A stretch of 64,000 bases of DNA from Lentzea sp. NEAU-D7 (GTDB lineage: Bacteria > Actinomycetota > Actinomycetes > Mycobacteriales > Pseudonocardiaceae). Below the pieces are notes generated by a model that worked only from the letters and a program-made list of their open reading frames with translations, was not told where the DNA came from and did not search any database. The stretch is taken from assembly GCF_026242055.1 (NCBI RefSeq), contig NZ_JAPJDL010000010.1, positions 1 to 64,000 of the forward strand. Reading direction: 5' to 3'. Below, one piece after another: positions 62,296-64,000 of this stretch (positions within the stretch are counted from its first letter, which is position 1; each line of letters begins with the position of its first letter). The position numbers and the translations under genes are program-made.

Positions 62296-62612
62296 GTGTC
62301 GGGGTGGGTGTCGATGCCGTGCACGTTCAGGCCGAGTGCTCCGGCCGCGCGCGTCAACACGCCGTGCTTGGCCTCCATGCCCATCCCCGCCGGGTGCTGC
62401 ACCGCCACCGTGAACGCGACACGATCCGGGGCGGGGTCGTCCAGGACCTCGACGGGCGGCAGCTCGCCGGAGGTGACCCGGTGGCCCTGGGAACGAGCGT
62501 TGGTTGCCACCTGTTCGGCGAGTTCCTTCACGTGCGCGGCGAGTTCCGGCGAGGTGCGCAGGAACTCGCCCATACTGTCGCGGTCGACGCGGAAGCCACT
62601 GAAGGCCTTCAT
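62292..62612 (-). CDS. HK97 gp10-like neck protein
   Basis: A 106-aa protein (MKAFSGFRVDRDSMGEFLRT, then VATNARSQGHRVTSGEL), with the pattern of the short HK97 gp10/neck family. ATG 62612 is used; the upstream part of the frame overlaps the head-closure gene. It overlaps the tail terminator gene (ATGA). Confidence 0.75.
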   Translation of the reverse strand: MKAFSGFRVDRDSMGEFLRTSPELAAHVKELAEQVATNARSQGHRVTSGELPPVEVLDDPAPDRVAFTVAVQHPAGMGMEAKHGVLTRAAGALGLNVHGIDTHPDT

Positions 62613-62614
62613 GG

Positions 62615-62944
62615 TCAGCCCTCCACTTCGGTCAGCCGCACCCAGAACCGGGTCCGGCCGAACGCGGGTTCCCACATCTCCGGGTCGCCGTCGACGCGGA
62701 ACGTCCGGCCGCGCCACTCGACCTGTTCCCGCGCGCCGACTGGCAAGTACGTGAACAACCGCCAGCGCGTGATCTTCGGCTGGCGGCCGGTCTCGGCGGG
62801 TTCGGTCGAGGTGTGCGGTTGCATGTAGCCGCGAACGTCACGGCGGGGTGCGCCGGGGCCGTAGTCGGCCGCGGGGCTGGGGTTGCCGTACTGGTCTTCA
62901 ACCTCCAGCGGGTCAACGAGAGTCACGATGTGCGGAAGCTGCAA
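62615..62944 (-). CDS. Head closure protein
   Basis: A 109-aa protein (LQLPHIVTLVDPLEVEDQYG; later VEWRGRTFRVDGDPEMW) typical of phage head-tail joining (gpFII/SPP1 gp16-like) proteins. The start at TTG 62944, five bases after the connector stop, is preferred; GTG 62926 is an alternative. The order connector, closure, gp10-like, terminator is canonical. Confidence 0.75.
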   Translation of the reverse strand: MQLPHIVTLVDPLEVEDQYGNPSPAADYGPGAPRRDVRGYMQPHTSTEPAETGRQPKITRWRLFTYLPVGAREQVEWRGRTFRVDGDPEMWEPAFGRTRFWVRLTEVEG

Positions 62945-62948
62945 TGGG

Positions 62949-63290
62949 CTACGTCCAAATGGAGAACGCCCCGCCGTTGGGGGCAGGGCGTAAGAGGTCG
63001 AGTTCGGTGTCGGTGAAGTAGAGGCCGCCGCCTCCGTCGCCCGCGAGGGTGCGGGAGTGGCCGCCGATCGCTTCGTCTTTGAGACCTTCCGGCGGGGTGG
63101 CAAGCGCACGCAGAACGGCGGCGCTCACCACGCCGACCGCCGTAGCGGGCGGCGGGACGGTCATCGAGGGGACGAGGCTGCGCGCCATCGCCGAGGCGTC
63201 CGTGCACAGGACCGTGACGCGGGCGCGCTCGGCCGGCGTGAACTGTTGATCCGTCCTCGCCTGGACGTCGTCGGCGGTGGCAAGGGGCAT
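62949..63290 (-). CDS. Head-tail connector (gp6-like)
   Basis: A 113-aa protein starting MPLATADDVQARTDQQFTPA, the typical start of HK97 gp6/DUF-type connector proteins, with TDASAMARSLVPSMTVPP in the middle. The C-terminal tail is glycine-rich. ATG 63290 fits the family; GTG 63326 would add 12 residues. It forms the ring under the portal. Confidence 0.75.
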   Translation of the reverse strand: MPLATADDVQARTDQQFTPAERARVTVLCTDASAMARSLVPSMTVPPPATAVGVVSAAVLRALATPPEGLKDEAIGGHSRTLAGDGGGGLYFTDTELDLLRPAPNGGAFSIWT

Positions 63291-63407
63291 CGGTGACGAC
63301 ACGACATCACCCGCCCGCGTGTCCACGACGGCAAGTCAGTCGCGGCACCGCAGCGCGCGGCATATCCTGACCGGTTCGACTCCGTCGAGTTGAGAGAGTG
63401 TGCAGAG

Positions 63408-63938
63408 ATGAGCTTGTGGACGCCGCCCGGTGCCGACCTCGGCGAGTTCGCCGCGCCCGACCCAGACCCGAGAATGGTCAACTTCGGTGGAGGATTCGAC
63501 CAGGACGGCCAGCCTCGTCCGTTGACTTACAGGCGCCTCAAGGAAGTCGCTGACTCGTGGGTCATCACGTCGGTCACGCCCGAAGGTCCAGCTACCTTGC
63601 TACGCACCGCGCGCGGGATGTTCCCGTTGGGGTTCTACTTCTACGAGCAGGTTCCCGTTGCGTCTGCGCAATCGATCTACGCGGTTGAGGTAGCGCTCAA
63701 GGAACGACTCGAACAAGGCGGAAACTTCCAGACGCTGATCAACGCCGCTCGCGCCCAAGGACTGATCAGTGCCGATGTGGCCGACATCGTCCATACAGGA
63801 AGGCGGCTGCGTAACAAGCTCACGCACGAAGGAAAACAGCCTGTCTGGACGTTCGGGATGGCTGATCAGATCATCGGCGCCTCCTACAAACTCGTGAGCG
63901 AGCTGTACCCGGAGCCAGCGCGTTCGGACGGTGCCTGA
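63408..63938 (+). CDS. Opposite-strand prophage gene with HEPN-type motif
   Basis: A 176-aa soluble protein. The C-terminal half is helical (AQSIYAVEVALKERLEQG, then DIVHTGRRLRNKLTHEGKQP). It ends in the motif R-N-x3-T-H followed by a helix, matching HEPN/DUF4145-type proteins. The R-x4-H core with Asn after the Arg is the catalytic motif of HEPN ribonucleases and their toxin relatives. It is encoded against the late operon, between the connector gene and the still unseen capsid region. ATG 63408; TTG 63390 is an alternative. No adjacent MNT antitoxin is visible in the window. Confidence 0.72.
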   Translation: MSLWTPPGADLGEFAAPDPDPRMVNFGGGFDQDGQPRPLTYRRLKEVADSWVITSVTPEGPATLLRTARGMFPLGFYFYEQVPVASAQSIYAVEVALKERLEQGGNFQTLINAARAQGLISADVADIVHTGRRLRNKLTHEGKQPVWTFGMADQIIGASYKLVSELYPEPARSDGA

Positions 63939-63959
63939 GCGGGAGTAGCAGATCCGACG

Positions 63960-64000
63960 CTAGTCGGGCTTGGCGTTCGACGCGGGCGGCCGACCGCCAA
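63960..64000 (-). CDS. 3' end of a further minus-strand phage gene (partial)
   Basis: The last 13 codons before the window edge read GGRPPASNAKPD then TAG on the minus strand. This is probably the C-terminus of a gene such as capsid or scaffold. Too short to identify. Confidence 0.35.
   Translation of the reverse strand, partial: GGRPPASNAKPD

Larger units (their letters stand above)
49669..64000. mobile_element. Left part of an integrated siphophage-like prophage
   Basis: It begins at the 3' part of tRNA-Ala and continues past the window. The order is integrase, small gene, holin, endolysin, small membrane/coiled-coil protein, a lone plus-strand gene, minor tail, distal tail, tape measure, GT/G chaperones, major tail protein, tail terminator, gp10-like, head closure, connector, then another plus-strand gene. 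The late genes run right to left, as in HK97-like siphophages. All tail genes look intact; whether the phage is inducible cannot be judged. attR should lie to the right and carry a copy of the att core. Confidence 0.92.

Overview
The window is high-GC actinomycete DNA, most likely from the Pseudonocardiaceae (Lentzea/Saccharothrix/Lechevalieria-like). The evidence is the heavy use of GTG and TTG starts, very high third-position GC, a WhiB7 regulator with its leader, the glnE/glnA/RDD/DUF4191 neighbourhood seen in mycobacteria and relatives, a UvrD2-type helicase, ftsEX-smpB-ssrA, UPF0182 and DUF2342 proteins. The genus is an inference.

Positions 1-49,640 are host core genome. 0.5-9.5 kb carries an Lrp regulator, a rhodanese, a glutamine amidotransferase, a Pit phosphate transporter, glnE and small conserved genes. 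9.5-12.4 kb holds glnA with a double GlnR box, an RDD protein and a DUF4191 protein. 12.5-16.8 kb holds uvrD2, whiB7 with an attenuator-type leader, and a methyltransferase. 17.1-24.9 kb contains an AbiEi-like antitoxin gene with a decayed tandem repeat beside it, UbiB and ThiF-like genes, two metallopeptidase-family genes, a PDZ/Lon-type secreted protease and a repeat-rich non-coding stretch. 25-36.4 kb contains UPF0182, two identical initiator tRNA genes, PadR, prfB, ftsE-ftsX-smpB, a two-component system and tmRNA. 36.6-49.3 kb holds accessory metabolism and transport: an AraC-type regulator, an amino-acid permease/GNAT/N-acylamino-acid racemase operon, a glycosyltransferase, HrpB, an MFS pump and a DsbA-like thioredoxin.

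From the tRNA-Ala(GGC) gene at 49,643 to the right edge lies the left part of an integrated siphophage. A large serine integrase has its last codons inside the tRNA gene. It is followed by a holin/endolysin cassette and, read right to left, head-tail connectors, major tail protein, G/GT tail chaperones with a clear -1 slippery heptamer, tape measure, distal tail and minor tail proteins. Two genes on the opposite strand (53,474-54,505 and 63,408-63,938) sit inside the late operon like morons. Both have Rx4H motifs resembling HEPN proteins and are the best candidates for an undescribed phage-encoded function. Capsid, portal and terminase genes and the right end are outside the window.

The main regulatory signals are the GlnR box before glnA, the uORF plus perfect terminator before whiB7, and the chaperone frameshift. 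No CRISPR array or rRNA gene was seen.
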